A stretch of DNA of 64,000 bases from positions 17,092,278 to 17,156,277 of the forward strand of contig CM033114.1 of assembly GCA_019321725.1 (NCBI GenBank). The letters are read 5' to 3'. Below are positions 1-10,970 of this stretch, piece by piece. Position 1 is the first letter of the stretch. Each line of letters starts with the position of its first letter. The position numbers and the translations under genes were made by a program. The DNA is from Paulownia fortunei. Taxonomy: Eukaryota; Streptophyta; Magnoliopsida; Lamiales; Paulowniaceae. Under the pieces are notes generated by a model, which worked only from the letters and a program-made list of their open reading frames with translations, was not told the DNA's origin and made no database searches.

Positions 1-34
1 TCTGTCTTCTTTTAATAGAACAAAGTCTAAAGGC

Positions 35-1310
35 TCAATGAAAATTGTCAACAATTCCTTGTAAATGGTTGATAATGTCCTCCACAACAATTTCAGGGAA
101 GAACTTTCTCATCATGTCAAGCCTAGCTTCTATTTCTTTACTTTTAGCTTTACCAGGATTGCTCATTACGTGCCTCATCAAAAATTACAGCTTATCAACA
201 AAAGGCTCTGCCCACATATGCCCTTTAAAAGGTCCTTCTTTGACTTCACTCATTCCCTCAAAAGGTATTGGGTAGCTATTCTCATCTGTTAAATACTCAT
301 TCGGCCTTGACCAGGTGGTAGTGATAACCAGAAGTGGCATTGCCATTGCATCCATGATTAGTCGACCCCAACCTTCCCCTCTAGACGATAGAACAAATGC
401 ATTAGCTGCCACATACAACCTTAGCGGATTGACCTGAGCTATAAGGTTATCAATCAAATAATTAGAGCCCAACCATTAATAGGTTTCTCCAAATCAAAAT
501 CTTCAAACATACTCAACAATCTTGTTAGCAAATCTCCATCCGAGTGATACACATTCATCAACAAGTACAATGCAACATCATCAAACTCCTTCAGATAAGA
601 CCTCAACAACACATCCCATCTCTTTCTATACTCCCATTTGAATACACTCAAGAAAGCAAACCGTTGTTCCAAATTCAATTCATCTTATCCTAGACTACCT
701 ATTGAAGCTAAGTCCAATTGAAGCTAAGTCCAATGGCTCAACCTTAAACAAATCAAAAACCCCAAATCAACAGGCTGAACAATCTTCCTAACCTTTATAG
801 GATCAACCCCACTTTGCGTAAATGTATTAATGTGGAAATCAGTAGAAACCTAAACATAATCAATTATTATACCACCTCATGTATTCCACATTTACTCCTC
901 ATGTATTCCATATTTACTCTATCAATCTCAAACATAGTCCTTCGAATCACAACCTTAAACTGACCATAACTAGTGGACGGGCAAGGAAGGGTTTGAAACA
1001 AAGGGGATACCAAGCCTTAGGTTCACTATGGTAAACGACAATACCCTGATTCAATTTGCATTCAGTTTGGTAAAGCTCAATATCCAGGTGTCTCATTTCC
1101 AAAGGCAAACCCTCCCAAAACTCAACATTTTCTTGATCATTATGCTGCTCAATGCTCAATTTGAAAACTAGGTTCTTTTGCTACTTATTCTAACTGTTTA
1201 GTGCTGAGATGTAAGACCAGGCTTCTGAGTTATACCCACCACCTAAGAGGGGCCTTCCATAGGACATAATAAGGGGGTTCGGTAATTTTCTTCTGTTTAT
1301 CCATTGGAAT
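35..1310 (-). pseudogene. Plant GT-B glycosyltransferase (group 1-like) pseudogene
   Basis: Read on the minus strand, fragments in different frames line up in order with a plant glycosyltransferase of the GT-B fold (glycosyltransferase group 1 superfamily). Around 1310-1160 there is a segment with GGGYNSEAWSY. At 1159-947 comes VEFWEGLPLEM followed by a YHSEP motif. At 945-740 there are RRTMFEIDR-like and KIVQPVD-like stretches. At 678-454 comes FLSVFKWEYRKRWDVL. At 472-185 lies the sugar-nucleotide-binding C-terminal half with RGEGWGRLIMDAMAM, then the family motif EGPFKGHMWAEP. The C-terminus runs to a stop near 35-37. Frames change near 460 and between 680 and 947, and stops occur upstream of 1160. 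Two short tandem duplications add frameshifts: 16 bp at 701-732 and 22 bp at 875-918. No intron is evident, but close homologues may also be intronless, so a retrocopy cannot be inferred. The family call is firm; the exact orthologue is not known. Confidence 0.85.
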
Positions 1311-1444
1311 AAACCATTGAAGTAAATTGGAGAAACTTCACGAATTCTTGAAAAGGATTGCTTTTAGAAGATATGCTGTGAAGTGGCTTGTTTTGATTAG
1401 TATGCTTAACGAGATGGCTAAGAAGAATAGACAAAATGCATATT

Positions 1445-1660
1445 TAGTCACTAAAATTTTTCATAGTTATACAATAGTAACGCATATTTAAAAAAAATTA
1501 ATGTAGTCACTCAACTTTAAATTAAAATGCACTTTAAGTCACTTAAGTTTTAGAAGAAGCATATATAGTCACTCAACTATATAAAAAATATATTTTTAGT
1601 CATTTAATTATAAAAAAACTACACTTCTAGTTACTCATTCTAAGGGAAAAAGACAAAATT
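1445..1660. repeat. 31 bp tandem repeat array (TAGTCAC units)
   Basis: Seven imperfect units, each opening with TAGTCAC or a close variant, start at about 1445, 1475, 1504, 1535, 1566, 1597 and 1628. The spacing is almost constant at 29-31 bp. The rest of each unit is A/T-rich and more diverged. No spacers of equal length and no coding potential are present, so this is a short degenerate minisatellite. Confidence 0.75.
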
Positions 1661-2285
1661 TGTCTTCTAAGTTGGACTAAATAGATATTTGGTCTTTTAA
1701 ATTGACATAATTTGATTTTAGTACACCAAGTTTCCAAAATTGGCACATTTAGTCTAATTTTGATCAAAAAATTCAATCTTGATCGGTAATTGTTGATATG
1801 GACACAAGATTGATTGAAAGATGCTTACAAGGATCGAAATTTGAGAATTTTGGGGAATTGGAGGAAAAGTTGCTTTTGTGGTGGCATCCATATGGACAAA
1901 ATAAATAAAATATTAATGCTTACACAAATTCCAACTAAGAAATTAAAAAAATAAAACTAATCAAAGAATTTATAATTTCCATAATCCTTATAATTACCTA
2001 TTTTATTAATTTATGCATTTATATATATATGCTAGATATATTCAATATATTATATATGTGCATATAAATGTATATATTAAATAGGAAGTGTATGGGATAC
2101 CAATCTAGTGGTTGTGATAGAGAATCTCAAAGTCCTTTGGGATGAGAAGAAGAAGAATAAGGCAGGGGGGTTGTGATAGGTGGCAATAATAAGTTGTGGC
2201 AGTGAAAAATATGATGACGAGATGGAGATTATGCAGAGAAGGAAATAGGTTTTAGGTTGTGGGGTTTGGGCGCTAGGTGGGGCAA
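1661..2285. other. AT-rich spacer, nothing recognised
   Basis: I see no coding region, RNA gene or transposon end here. Near 1985-2075 there are runs of alternating T and A. Short open frames have no recognisable composition. Confidence 0.5.
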
Positions 2286-2289
2286 AGTG

Positions 2290-2785
2290 GCAGTGACGGG
2301 GTGGTTGTGTTGCAATGATGGTGGGCGGCGACAATAGGCGTCAATTAGCTATTGGGAAAGGGCTATGGGCCTGGCCTGGTTGTTAGGGTGGGTAGTGGTG
2401 TTGGGGAGAGAAAGAAGAAGAAGAAGAAGAAGAAGAAGAAGAAACAGAAGATGATGATGATGATGAGGAGGAGGAGGAGGAGGAAGAGGATGAGGAGGTT
2501 GTGTTGTGGCGGTGTTGGGCGATAGCAATGAGCGGCAGTTCGCGGTTGGGGGAGGGGTTATAGGTCCAGGTTGTTGGGGTGGCTGGTGGTATTGGAAGAA
2601 AAACAAAAACAACAACAACAACAAAAACAATAAGAAGGAGATTGTCTTGTGGCACTAGTAGGCGGTGGCAATGGTGGGCGTTACTGGTTTGGAAAAGGCT
2701 ATCTGTCTGGGTTTGTTTGGGTGAGTAGTGGGGATGCAAGAAAAAGAAAATGAAAATGATTTGATTTTTTCCTTTCAAGAAGATA
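2290..2785. repeat. About 150 bp degenerate minisatellite with internal microsatellites
   Basis: Three imperfect tandem copies can be followed, roughly 2300-2490, 2491-2640 and 2641-2785. Each has a GT-rich part (TTGTGGC, then GGCGGTGGCAATG-like), then GGGTGGGTAGTGG-like sequence, then a purine-rich tract. The tract is a different microsatellite in each copy: GAA, GAT and GAG runs in the first, CAA runs in the second, AAAATG-like in the third. Long minus-strand open frames rich in Ser and Pro arise from this composition and are not taken as genes. Confidence 0.65.
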
Positions 2786-2858
2786 ATGATTTGATGATTT
2801 AATTTTTTTTATTTGTATTTTTTAATATTATGAATTAGAGATAAACTATTTAAATTAA

Positions 2859-3960
2859 TTAATAGAGGTTATTAGCAGTGACATAATACATAGAAGATTT
2901 TTTTTGGTTAAAATAAAATTTATGACAAAGCTTATCTATTAGACTATAGCAAAAGGGCTTTCTATTATCCGTGATTATGTATCGAAAAGTTCCATAGCGA
3001 TAAATAATGTTGATTCGGATAAAGTCATCAACATTTTGTTTCTTCACTTTTTTAAAAGGTATAGCTTCAGCCTACTTAACAAAGTAGTCAGTTGTAGCCA
3101 AAATGTACAGATGTCCACGTGAAGACTTTGTCATAGGTCCAACTACATCTAAACCCCAAGTATCAAATGGCCATAAAGTAACAGTATGGTGTAACGACTC
3201 AGGCGATTGGTGAATGAGATTTGCATGAAAGTAACAAGCTTGATATCTTTGTGCGTAATTCATGCAATCCTTTACCATATCGGCCAATAGTAACCCATTC
3301 TTTTTATTTGAAAGTGCAACTTTGGGCCTGATTGATGAGAGCCACAAATCCCAAAGTGGGCTTTTTTCATAGAGTTGGGGTGGGATTCATCCTACATCAA
3401 ATGAGTACTTGAGTGGCCTGTGAATTATAAGCAAGGGGTCAGCCCCTCTCCCTAAGAGGTGCTTTTTTCAGGATAAAATCATGAGACTCAGGTCAAAACA
3501 GACAATACCTCTTAGGCAGGTGCTTGCCCATTTCATTCTACATTAGTTTGGCGTCGTTTGTGAGAATCCCGCACTGGCTCCCCAAGCTTTTGTGTATATA
3601 GTTCACCCACATGCTGGGGAGCTTATATTTTGGAGGGATTCATTCCACATCGAATAGCACGCGAGTGGCCTATGGATTGAAAGCAAGGGGGTCAGCCTAT
3701 ATCCCTAAGAGATGCATTTTTTAGGATAAAAATGTAAGGCTCCAGCTGAAACGAACAATACCTCTTGGGTAGATGCTTGCCCACTTCATGCCACATCACA
3801 TAGCTTGGATGGCTTCATCGTCACCTAAATATCTCAAGAAAACTCCATCAAATGAGCACCTATAAAGCATGCCTTTGTAATAAATTAAGCAAGCTGCACA
3901 ATGTCGAATATCAACTCTTTGATGTAGGTTATCGGGTAGCTTCTCATACTTTAAATAATC
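2859..3960 (-). pseudogene. Integrase fragment of element A, split by a TRIM
   Basis: On the minus strand, the segment from 3960 to 3804 encodes an integrase N-terminal region with YKGMLYRCSFDGVF and LGDDEA. It continues after the TRIM, from about 3367 down to 3072, with GICGSHQSGPKLHF and a zinc-binding CNNYAQRYQAC-like area. The catalytic core follows with FDTWGLDVVGPMTKSS, which supplies the first Asp, and IITDNRKPF, which supplies the second Asp; the usual Gly after DN is Arg. The text ends at KSSMYYVTANN near 2863, before the third acidic residue. Frames shift near 3060. It is a non-functional remnant of the enzyme that joins retroelement cDNA to host DNA. Confidence 0.85.
3373..3798 (+). 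mobile_element. TRIM (miniature LTR retrotransposon), 426 bp
   Basis: Two direct repeats of about 170 bp lie at 3373-3545 and 3631-3798, around an internal region of only 85 bp. Both repeats share GGGATTCAT, CACATCGAAT-like, GAGTGGCCT, CCTAAGAG and GACAATACCTCTT, and they end in ACATTA and ACATCA. The internal part opens with TTTGGCGTCGTTTGTGAGAA, the primer-binding-site-adjacent wording of many plant LTR elements. Flanks read CATAG at 3368-3372 and CATAG at 3799-3803, a 5 bp target-site duplication. Removing the insert rejoins the integrase of element A in register with its family. The first LTR appears to have lost its initial TG. There is no 5S rRNA-like segment, so it is not Cassandra. 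Confidence 0.85.
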
Positions 3961-3975
3961 TACAAGTGGTTGACA

Positions 3976-5620
3976 CTAATCTTCTTTCTCAATTTCAAAC
4001 ACTTTAATGGCATGGCTTTCTTCTTCTTCATCATAACTCTCATCCTTGAAGATTGGTGATATAACCCAACTTTTGCATATTAGTACACGAGCTTCATCTT
4101 TAGGTATGGCGAGTGTAGAAGCGAGATTAGCTTGCTTATTATCCTTCTTTTGCACATATTCAATTACTATATCCAAGCTATCCAATAAGCATAATAGCAT
4201 AATTGAAATGTTGAAGCAGATCACGTTTTTTAACTTCATACAATCCAAGTAATTGATTAACTATTAATTTAGAATCTCCATACACCTCAAGATGTAATTC
4301 GTTGTTGGAACAATTTTGGGTCAAGGTGAAGAAGTATGACAACATTTCTCCATCAGATGTAATATATATAACTCTAACACTCGTTCCTCCTCTATGAGAA
4401 ACTCCATCAAAACACATCTTTCAATGAGGAATGACTTTAATTACAAAAGCATTTTCATCTGGTAGGTCATCATACAACTCCCACTCAGTAGGGATAGGAT
4501 GTTCATCCAAGAAATCCGCTAAAACTTGTCATTTCACATTCTTGTGAGAAACATACACGATGTCAAATTATTGCAACTGAAGGTACCACCTTGCAAGTTT
4601 ATCAGAAAGAATCGGCCTTGTCATGACATACTTTAGTGGATTTGCTTTTGAGATAAGACGAACCATAAATGCCTGAAAATAATGCTTCAATGTCTAGATT
4701 GCAAAGATGAGAGCCAAGCATATATTTTCAATTGGTGAGTAGTTTAACTCATTTGGCGTCATTATTCTACTCAAATAGTACTAGGTCTTTTTTCCATCAT
4801 TATTCTTTTGTGCTGGTAAATGTCTAACTGAATGATCTTGAGCAGTAATATAGAGTATCAATGGAAGTCCCGGTGCAACCAACACAAGAGGTTTCATCAA
4901 ATAGGCCTTTATACTTTTGAAAGCATTCCTACAAGACTCATCCCATTCAAATGAAACACCTTTCTTCATGAGACGTGAATGACTGGCATCGAATGGTCAT
5001 ATTTGAAATAAAACTTTGAAGATATGCTAATTTTCTTTGCAAAGTTTTGAGTTCATTAATATCTCGAGGTTCGGGCATTTTTAGAATCCCATCAATTTTT
5101 GCTAGCTCTATTTCTATCCATTGATGATGAATAATAAACCAAATGAACTTTCTAAACTTGACACTAAATACACATTTTCAGTAAATTCATCTTTAGTTGA
5201 TATCTTCTCTGGCGTTTAAAGACTTTTCTAAAATCATGAAGATGATCTTCTCACTTTTTGGACTTTACAACCACATTATCTACATAGCACTCCATATTTG
5301 TATGAAGCATATCATCAAAAATCTTTTGCATGGCCCTTTGATATATAACACCAACATTTTTCAATCTAAATAGCATCACTTTATAGCAATGTATACCTTT
5401 GGGAGTATGAAATGATGTTAGTTTTTCATCATTTTGGGGTACAACATTCTCATATTCGACTGGAACTTCTTCACTCAAAGTGATATGATACATTCATGCA
5501 ATATCTTTCTATTCATGTTTGATCTCCTTGAAATCGACATATGTCCTTATTTAATCATTCTTTCATCTTATATGAACCATCTACATGGTGTTAACCATTT
5601 TTCTAATATAACCACCACTG
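3976..5620 (-). pseudogene. Reverse transcriptase-RNase H remnant of element A
   Basis: Minus-strand fragments give IRTYVDFKEIKH near 5560 (RT motif A region), FHTPKGIHCYKVM and ECYVDNVVVKSKK at 5493-5251 (the catalytic YVDD reads YVDN), and FEWDESCRNAFKSIKAYL at 4969-4781 for the RNase H-connecting region. MCFDGVSHRGG and VYGDSKLIVNQLL at 4417-4178 represent a second RNase H unit. Between the last two motifs, roughly 20 residues normally holding the catalytic Glu are missing. Stops and frameshifts are frequent, and part of RT between motif A and the YVDD segment is deleted. This is the dead polymerase of the element. Confidence 0.85.
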
Positions 5621-5951
5621 ATCAATTTGAACATTTACTTGTGCAAGCGATCTTTAGCATTTTGAGGAGTTGCATGGTCGACGCCACTACTAATGTGAAA
5701 AGAGAAAACCATACTTTCTCTATCATCTTCTTCAGTGTCATAGGTTTGTGTGAGAACAACAATTTATAATTTTGACCTTCAACCCTTTGCCATATGATAT
5801 GATCAAAATAGTATACCATCTCATACGAGATAGAATCAGATTTTAAAGTTCTTGAGTGGCTTATGGACCATCAACCTTCTTCTAATGCCTTGATATCTTG
5901 AAGATACCCAATCTTTGATTATTAGTTCTTTTATGTCCCGACTTTCTAGGT

Positions 5952-6108
5952 GGGCCAAGTCTATCAAAGATGAAAGTTCTCTCTTAGCCACATTATTGTT
6001 GTTAGCTCTTTTGATACTAATACAAATCCTCTGGGCCAAGTCTATCAAAGACGAAAGTTCTTCCTTAGCCACATTATTGTTGTTAGCTCTTTTGATACTA
6101 ATACAAAT
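5952..6108 (-). repeat. In-frame 81 bp tandem duplication in element A
   Basis: Two nearly identical copies begin at 5952 and 6033, both opening GGGCCAAGTCTATCAAAGA and ending near ATACTAATACAAAT. The period of 81 bp is exactly 27 codons, and the minus-strand frame runs through both copies, repeating NNNNVAK and ELSSLIDLA. The copies differ at very few positions, so the duplication is young compared with the decay of the element around it. Confidence 0.85.
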
Positions 6109-6875
6109 AGGATTTTGTGAGACAAACCCAAGGCCCGTTTTAGTACTTTGAACTGTATACCATTTTCTTCAACAGTCTTTGGGTAGATTTAAGTCATGCA
6201 CTTGTTCCCGAGTAGCTTCAAGAGGGAGTTTTCCCATGGTAGAACCTTTTTGTGTATTGTATCAAGCTTTAACAAAAAGTTTGTAGGCTTTTGGATCAAA
6301 GCATTTTACAGCTTGAAGTTCTAAACATTCTTCATATTTTTTTCTTAGGTCCTTGAATCGGGCGAACAAACCTTTTGAATGGTTGACGAGATGGCTTCTT
6401 TGTATCAAGTTTGGTTAATGGTAATATCAACTTTTTCAATGACTCAGTTCCAGTGAAAAATGATTCACCTTTTGAGTGATCTCCATCATAGTGAATTGGC
6501 AAGGTATCTTTTCTTTTACCTCAATCAACTTGATCATCTTATTGGTTTGATTGGTAATAAAATGGCCTTTCTTTGGCCTTGTCGACTTTACATCTTTAAG
6601 ATACTACTTAGAATTAATGAATTACGACTCGGCCTCAGTGAAAGGTTTATCATCATCAAATGCTCTTTTCACCATGCCCTCTTGAAAATACTTAAAGCAT
6701 CAGTGCCAAGTAGAATGAATTATTCCATTTCCATATAGCCAAGGATGACCAAGAAGCAAATTATATGATGTTTTAGCATTTATAATATGAAATAGCGTAG
6801 TTGAGGCCATATCATCCATCAAAAACTTCAACCATATGATGCCAATATCCCCTCATTGGTTGAAACTTTGGGTCA

Positions 6876-7082
6876 TCAAGCGGCTATTTGCAAGTTTATC
6901 CATAAAACCCTCAACTCTTTTATTATACGCAAGGGTAATATATTGACTGTAGAGCCTTCATCAATCAATATCATATTCACTTTTTTCTCACGAGTATAGC
7001 CAGTTATGAATAATAACCTATTATAGAGTTTGGAACCAAGTAGCAAGTCCTCATCAGTGAAGGTCATTATTGAGACAATCAT
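6876..7082 (-). pseudogene. Aspartic protease remnant of element A
   Basis: The minus frame contains TFTDEDLLLGSKL followed by MILIDEGSTVNILPL. This matches the plant gypsy protease pattern in which the catalytic Asp lies in a D-x-G-S motif; here it reads DEGS. The enzyme would release gag and pol proteins from the polyprotein. About 70 residues are readable. The stretch between it and RT (about 5840-6870) is poorly conserved linker; I could not assign a domain there. Confidence 0.8.
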
Positions 7083-8789
7083 CAGTGAGAGTATGAACCC
7101 CCATTCTAGACAGACATACTTTATTGGAGGAAATATTTTGTTTCCTTATCATGTTACATGATATGTCATATCCATGATCAAGTCTTCGACCACCATTCCA
7201 TCTTGGCATATTCTCCATTATGACATCAAAAGGTCCAAATATGATATTGATAAGATTAGCAATCGCATTATCTTGCTCAAGTGTGATCTTTCCTTGATGA
7301 GCCAACTGCAAAACTTTGTCTTTAAATATGAAACAATAATGAATTAGATGCCCCACCAAATAATAGTAATTTACAGTATTTTGGATTGTTAATCGCCCAA
7401 TTTTTTCAGGCGACTTTGTTTTAGGTAATTCAATAAGATTTGCATTAAACAAGTGATTCAATATTCCAGAGATACCAGAATTGAGGAATGGGTATTTCTT
7501 CATTTACATCTCTTTTAAAGTCAACTTTCATTCTTAAGTGATGTTTTTCTTTTCACCACTTTTGTTGTTTGCATTTTCTTTTAATTTGTTTGGCGTTGCA
7601 TTGACCATCATGGATTCTTTGTTTGGAGTTTTGGAAAAAGACTTGCCCTCTTTCTTAGCTTCATGTCTTTCTTTAAACTTATGAAGTTCTTGGATGGGCG
7701 GCCTCTCAATCTTAGCCATGCTCAATTCTATATCTTGGGCTTGAGTATCCAACTCTTTCAATGTCCTTGGTTGGGTGCTTTGAAAATGTATTAAAGGCCC
7801 CAATGCATTTCTTGAATGCACATCTTAATAGCTAAAGCCTCAGACAATCAATCTTTACAGTTAAGGCTTAGATTTTTTCAACGATTGATGTAGTTGATGA
7901 CAAACTTTTAATTTCATTAGCATGAATTTATGAGTTCAATCATATTGACTATTAGTTGGGTGTTATAGAATTCATTAAGAAACTCTTGTTCCAACTATCA
8001 ATTGAGCTTGCCTCCAAATTAGTGTACTAATCAAATGTATTTTCCTTCAATGATCAGACAAATTTCTTGACCAGACAGTCTTTATATGTTCCAGTATTAC
8101 TGCAAGTTTCAATGAAATAAGCCATGTGTTGCTTTGGGTTGCCTTTGCCATTGAATTGTTGAAATTTAGTAGTTGGTATCCAATAGACATCCTTGATTTG
8201 TCAATCCTTTGGGTGTATGGTTTAGCATAAGTCAAAAATAATTTGAAACTTCCATCAAACTTATCTTTGATAGTCCACATGATAAACGTCTTCAATTGGT
8301 CAATAAGAATCAACCCAACAGATAAAACTTGCAACTCTTTGGAAGATTTCTCTCTTTACGTGTCTATCGCTTCATAGACGTCTTAGCGTCGTCATGAGCT
8401 TTAACTTCTTTGCACATTAAGCAACTACTAATAGCATTATCCACTCTGTTCATCAGCTTTGTAATTCGAGTCTTGTTCTTGAATATGCTTTGTGAGTCCC
8501 TCAATGCTCTAAAGTTGTAGCATTTGACACCACGACGGGATCCATATTTGAAGTAAAAGAGTAACTTGATGCTGAGTGAGGATTGGATAATATAGATTCA
8601 TCCTTCAGGTTCCCAACACCTTTATTGGCATTGGCAAGACGTGATAATTTCTTCTCAGCAATTTCGAGTAAATGAGTCTTCTTACAACCTTTTGCTCATA
8701 CTTCTTATGACGACGCCAAGACTTTCACTTGTAGCATTTGAAAAACTTGAAGCAACGACTTTTGCTACAATGATCTTGCGAGTAGCCAT
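7054..8789 (-). pseudogene. Gag remnant of element A
   Basis: A start ATG is likely at 8789 (MATRKIIVAK), as in related plant gag proteins. Downstream are PYTQRIDKSRMSIGYQ (8334-8047), LKELDTQAQDIELSM (7821-7534), and the C-terminal part MKKYPFLNSGISGILNHLF followed by YYYLVGHLIHYCFIFKDK (7503-7300). The last stretch sits where relatives have a Cys/His zinc-binding motif, and the first Cys has been lost. Gag packages retroelement RNA. Several frameshifts separate the pieces. Confidence 0.8.
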
Positions 8790-8863
8790 CATGATACTTC
8801 AAAAGTTTTGGTGAAGATAAGAGATGAGAGGTAATGATGGTCTCACCAGGCGTATTACAAATT

Positions 8864-9736
8864 TGTAACACAAATTTTGTTATCTACAAAAATAATTACA
8901 AATAAAAAAAATAGTACAAATTGGATTTTCATTGAATTAAAAGAATAAAATGGTTACAATTTATATGGGTTTCTCTAATTATTCTCTTCAAGAATAATAT
9001 CCTTTGGGATTTGAAATTTTGGAGATGGAACCATTGATTTGATCTCCTCGAACTTGATTTCGTCCTTAAGTAATGTTAATTCGAGCATTTAATACCTTAA
9101 TTTTGAATTAAATATTACAACTTAAAAAACGTTGATTTTGTGGATTTAGTAACTTCTTTATGGAATCAACCCTCTGATCTCCTTCAAGATTAATTTGATT
9201 TCCAATAACATTAATTTAAGGGTTTAAAAACTAATTTTAAATTAAATATTATTATTTGAGTAGACTCCACGATGATCGCGTTGACTTTTACCTTGAACAC
9301 TGTAGATTTCCTTGAACTTGCTTGTATTAGTCTAGAGAATATGTTATTCCAACACCTTTCTTGCTTGGACTTCTTCACAATTTGTGTTTAATTTCTTATA
9401 GATGACTCATATGTATACTTGTAGAATAGAAGTTCTTACCATAACTATTTAACGAAGTGGTGCTATTTAATTGGTCATTCATGATTGATTGACATGTACT
9501 GCCTTAATCATAAGAAGTAATTTGAATTACCAAATATTAGTATTTACTTCTACAATTTGCAAGATACAATTTTGATTGCCAAAAATTAAGATTTAACACT
9601 TGGCGATATTTGATTCGTGAAAAATATATATTAAAATATCAATTAATCAACTATTTACTTTAGGAATTATATTTGATTAAATATCTAAAATACAAATAAA
9701 AAATATCAAATTGATATTTAATATATTATTTTCCAC
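8864..9736 (-). repeat. Probable 5' LTR of element A
   Basis: Directly upstream of gag (minus strand) is a leader reading ACGCCTGGTGAGACC at about 8842-8856, a close variant of the ACGCCCRGTGGGACC wording next to the primer-binding site in plant gypsy elements. The sequence beyond it has plausible LTR ends: TGTAAC at 8864 and CCACA at 9736 on the plus strand. It contains an internal imperfect duplication of roughly 130 bp (near 9050 and 9185). No second LTR exists for comparison, so the outer end is an inference. Confidence 0.5.
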
Positions 9737-9770
9737 ATGCCATCATTTAATTGGCCATAAGTTTAATTTA

Positions 9771-10945
9771 TCTTAGTAACAACGTCAAAAACTTATCGTA
9801 AGATTTGTGAACATAAGTGCACCTTATTATTAATAAGTAATAAAGTGATAAATGGAATATCGTTCCCATGAGAAATGAACTACTAAGTACTAAAGTTAAG
9901 TCAGCTCCAACTTTATTTTAACAAATGAAAAGCAATGTGATTACTAAAATAAAACTTAATTAGAACTAAGCAAACACAAAACTAAGGATTAATTCAGTAA
10001 ATGAAAAACTTAAGGCTTCTGATTTCACCATAATTAATCAAAATTGATTATCCTATCTCATCATTCTAAATTCATTCTCCTAATTGATAGTCGAGAATTC
10101 TTTATTTTTCCATTGGCATCTCCCAAGATCTAATACAAATATTATCAATTGTTAATACACTATATTCCTATGTGAATTACAATGATCAATAATTCATTGA
10201 GCTTTATAAATCTTAAGTAGCTACTACACAAACCAAGTAAGTATATTCCTATCTTATATATAATTTATGGCAGTCAACACAATGAACTAGATACATAAAT
10301 CACCTCTCAGGTCATTATGATTAACAAATCATCTAATTGGTGGTCAGTTAATAAGAAGCATTAAGAACAATATTGAATTCTTAATTAGGAAAAATAAATC
10401 ATCAGCTAATTTGATTGAAAATTTTAAATCGTTATAATTAGGCTACATCATATTCCTAGAACATAAATTAGCTCATACTAAAATTGAAAACATTCTAACA
10501 GAATTCGTAGACATGATAGAAGAAAAAGGAGAAGACTAAAAAATAAAGAAAACTAGATTTTGGAAAAATTTGGACAAAGTGTTGCATATGCATTTTTGGA
10601 TTGAAATCTTTTTCTCCAAATCTTGTTTCTTGATGTTCTCCTTGTGAAATTCTTGATTGTTCAAGTCTTTCACCTTTTTCTCCCTCTGAGTATGTTTCTA
10701 AATAAATAGCCTTTTTGAATGATGAAAGAAATCTAATTTTCAATCCACTTTTTCTCAAAGTTGAGTCAGATTAGAAAAACTTTCCATGTTGCAGCGCCTA
10801 AGCTCAAGATTGGAGCATCTACGCGCTGAGTGTTCTGCCATGTTATTTTTTTCTTTCTTTCAAGCTGACCAGCGTCTAGACGATGGCCTCACTAGAATTT
10901 GGCCTTTTTTTGTACTACTCCTAGGCGCTGTATTCTAGAGTTGGT
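9771..10945 (-). mobile_element. Element J: LTR and PBS of an Athila-like element
   Basis: At 9771-9795 the minus strand reads TTTTTGACGTTGTTACTAAG, a mutated form of the tRNA-Asp-type primer-binding site TGGCGCCGTTGCCGGGG. Just outside it is the LTR-end wording TCATGGGAACGATATTC followed by ACTTTATTACTT and GTGCACTT, typical of Athila-like LTR termini. The region up to about 10945 also has repeated GCGCCTAAGC, GCGCTGAG and AGGCGCTG words. An open frame at 10495-10758 (minus) has no recognisable motif. The outer LTR end is unclear because element B abuts it. Confidence 0.5.
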
Positions 10946-10970
10946 ATGGCTCCTAATCATAAATTCTCCT

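Larger units (their letters stand above)
2859..9736 (-). mobile_element. Element A: truncated Ty3/gypsy LTR retrotransposon
   Basis: Minus-strand domains occur in the order LTR (9736-8864), gag (8789 down to about 7450), protease (7082-6876), reverse transcriptase (5620-4970), RNase H (4970-3976) and integrase (3960-2859). This order, with integrase after RNase H, defines Ty3/gypsy. The element stops abruptly inside the integrase core at 2859, and no 3' LTR or polypurine tract follows, so it is 3'-truncated. All reading frames are broken. A TRIM element is inserted in integrase. The gag and pol wording resembles plant Tat-type elements, but the lineage is inferred. Insertion beside the primer-binding site of element J is suggested by the abutting LTR ends near 9736-9771. 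Confidence 0.85.

Noticed and set aside
2077..2778. Several minus-strand open frames rich in Ser, Pro and Leu
   Set aside because: They follow from the GT-rich minisatellite and trinucleotide runs; no domain, start context or homology is seen.
3373..3798. Cassandra-type TRIM
   Set aside because: No 5S rRNA promoter-like segment is present in the repeats.
5434..5769. 111-codon plus-strand frame with MVDATTN, resembling an RT motif
   Set aside because: RT sequence is readable on the opposite strand through the same stretch; a local inversion is not needed, and the short match is likely chance.
5915..6151. Plus-strand 78-codon frame with a repeated segment
   Set aside because: It is the antisense of the 81 bp duplication in element A and has no independent support.
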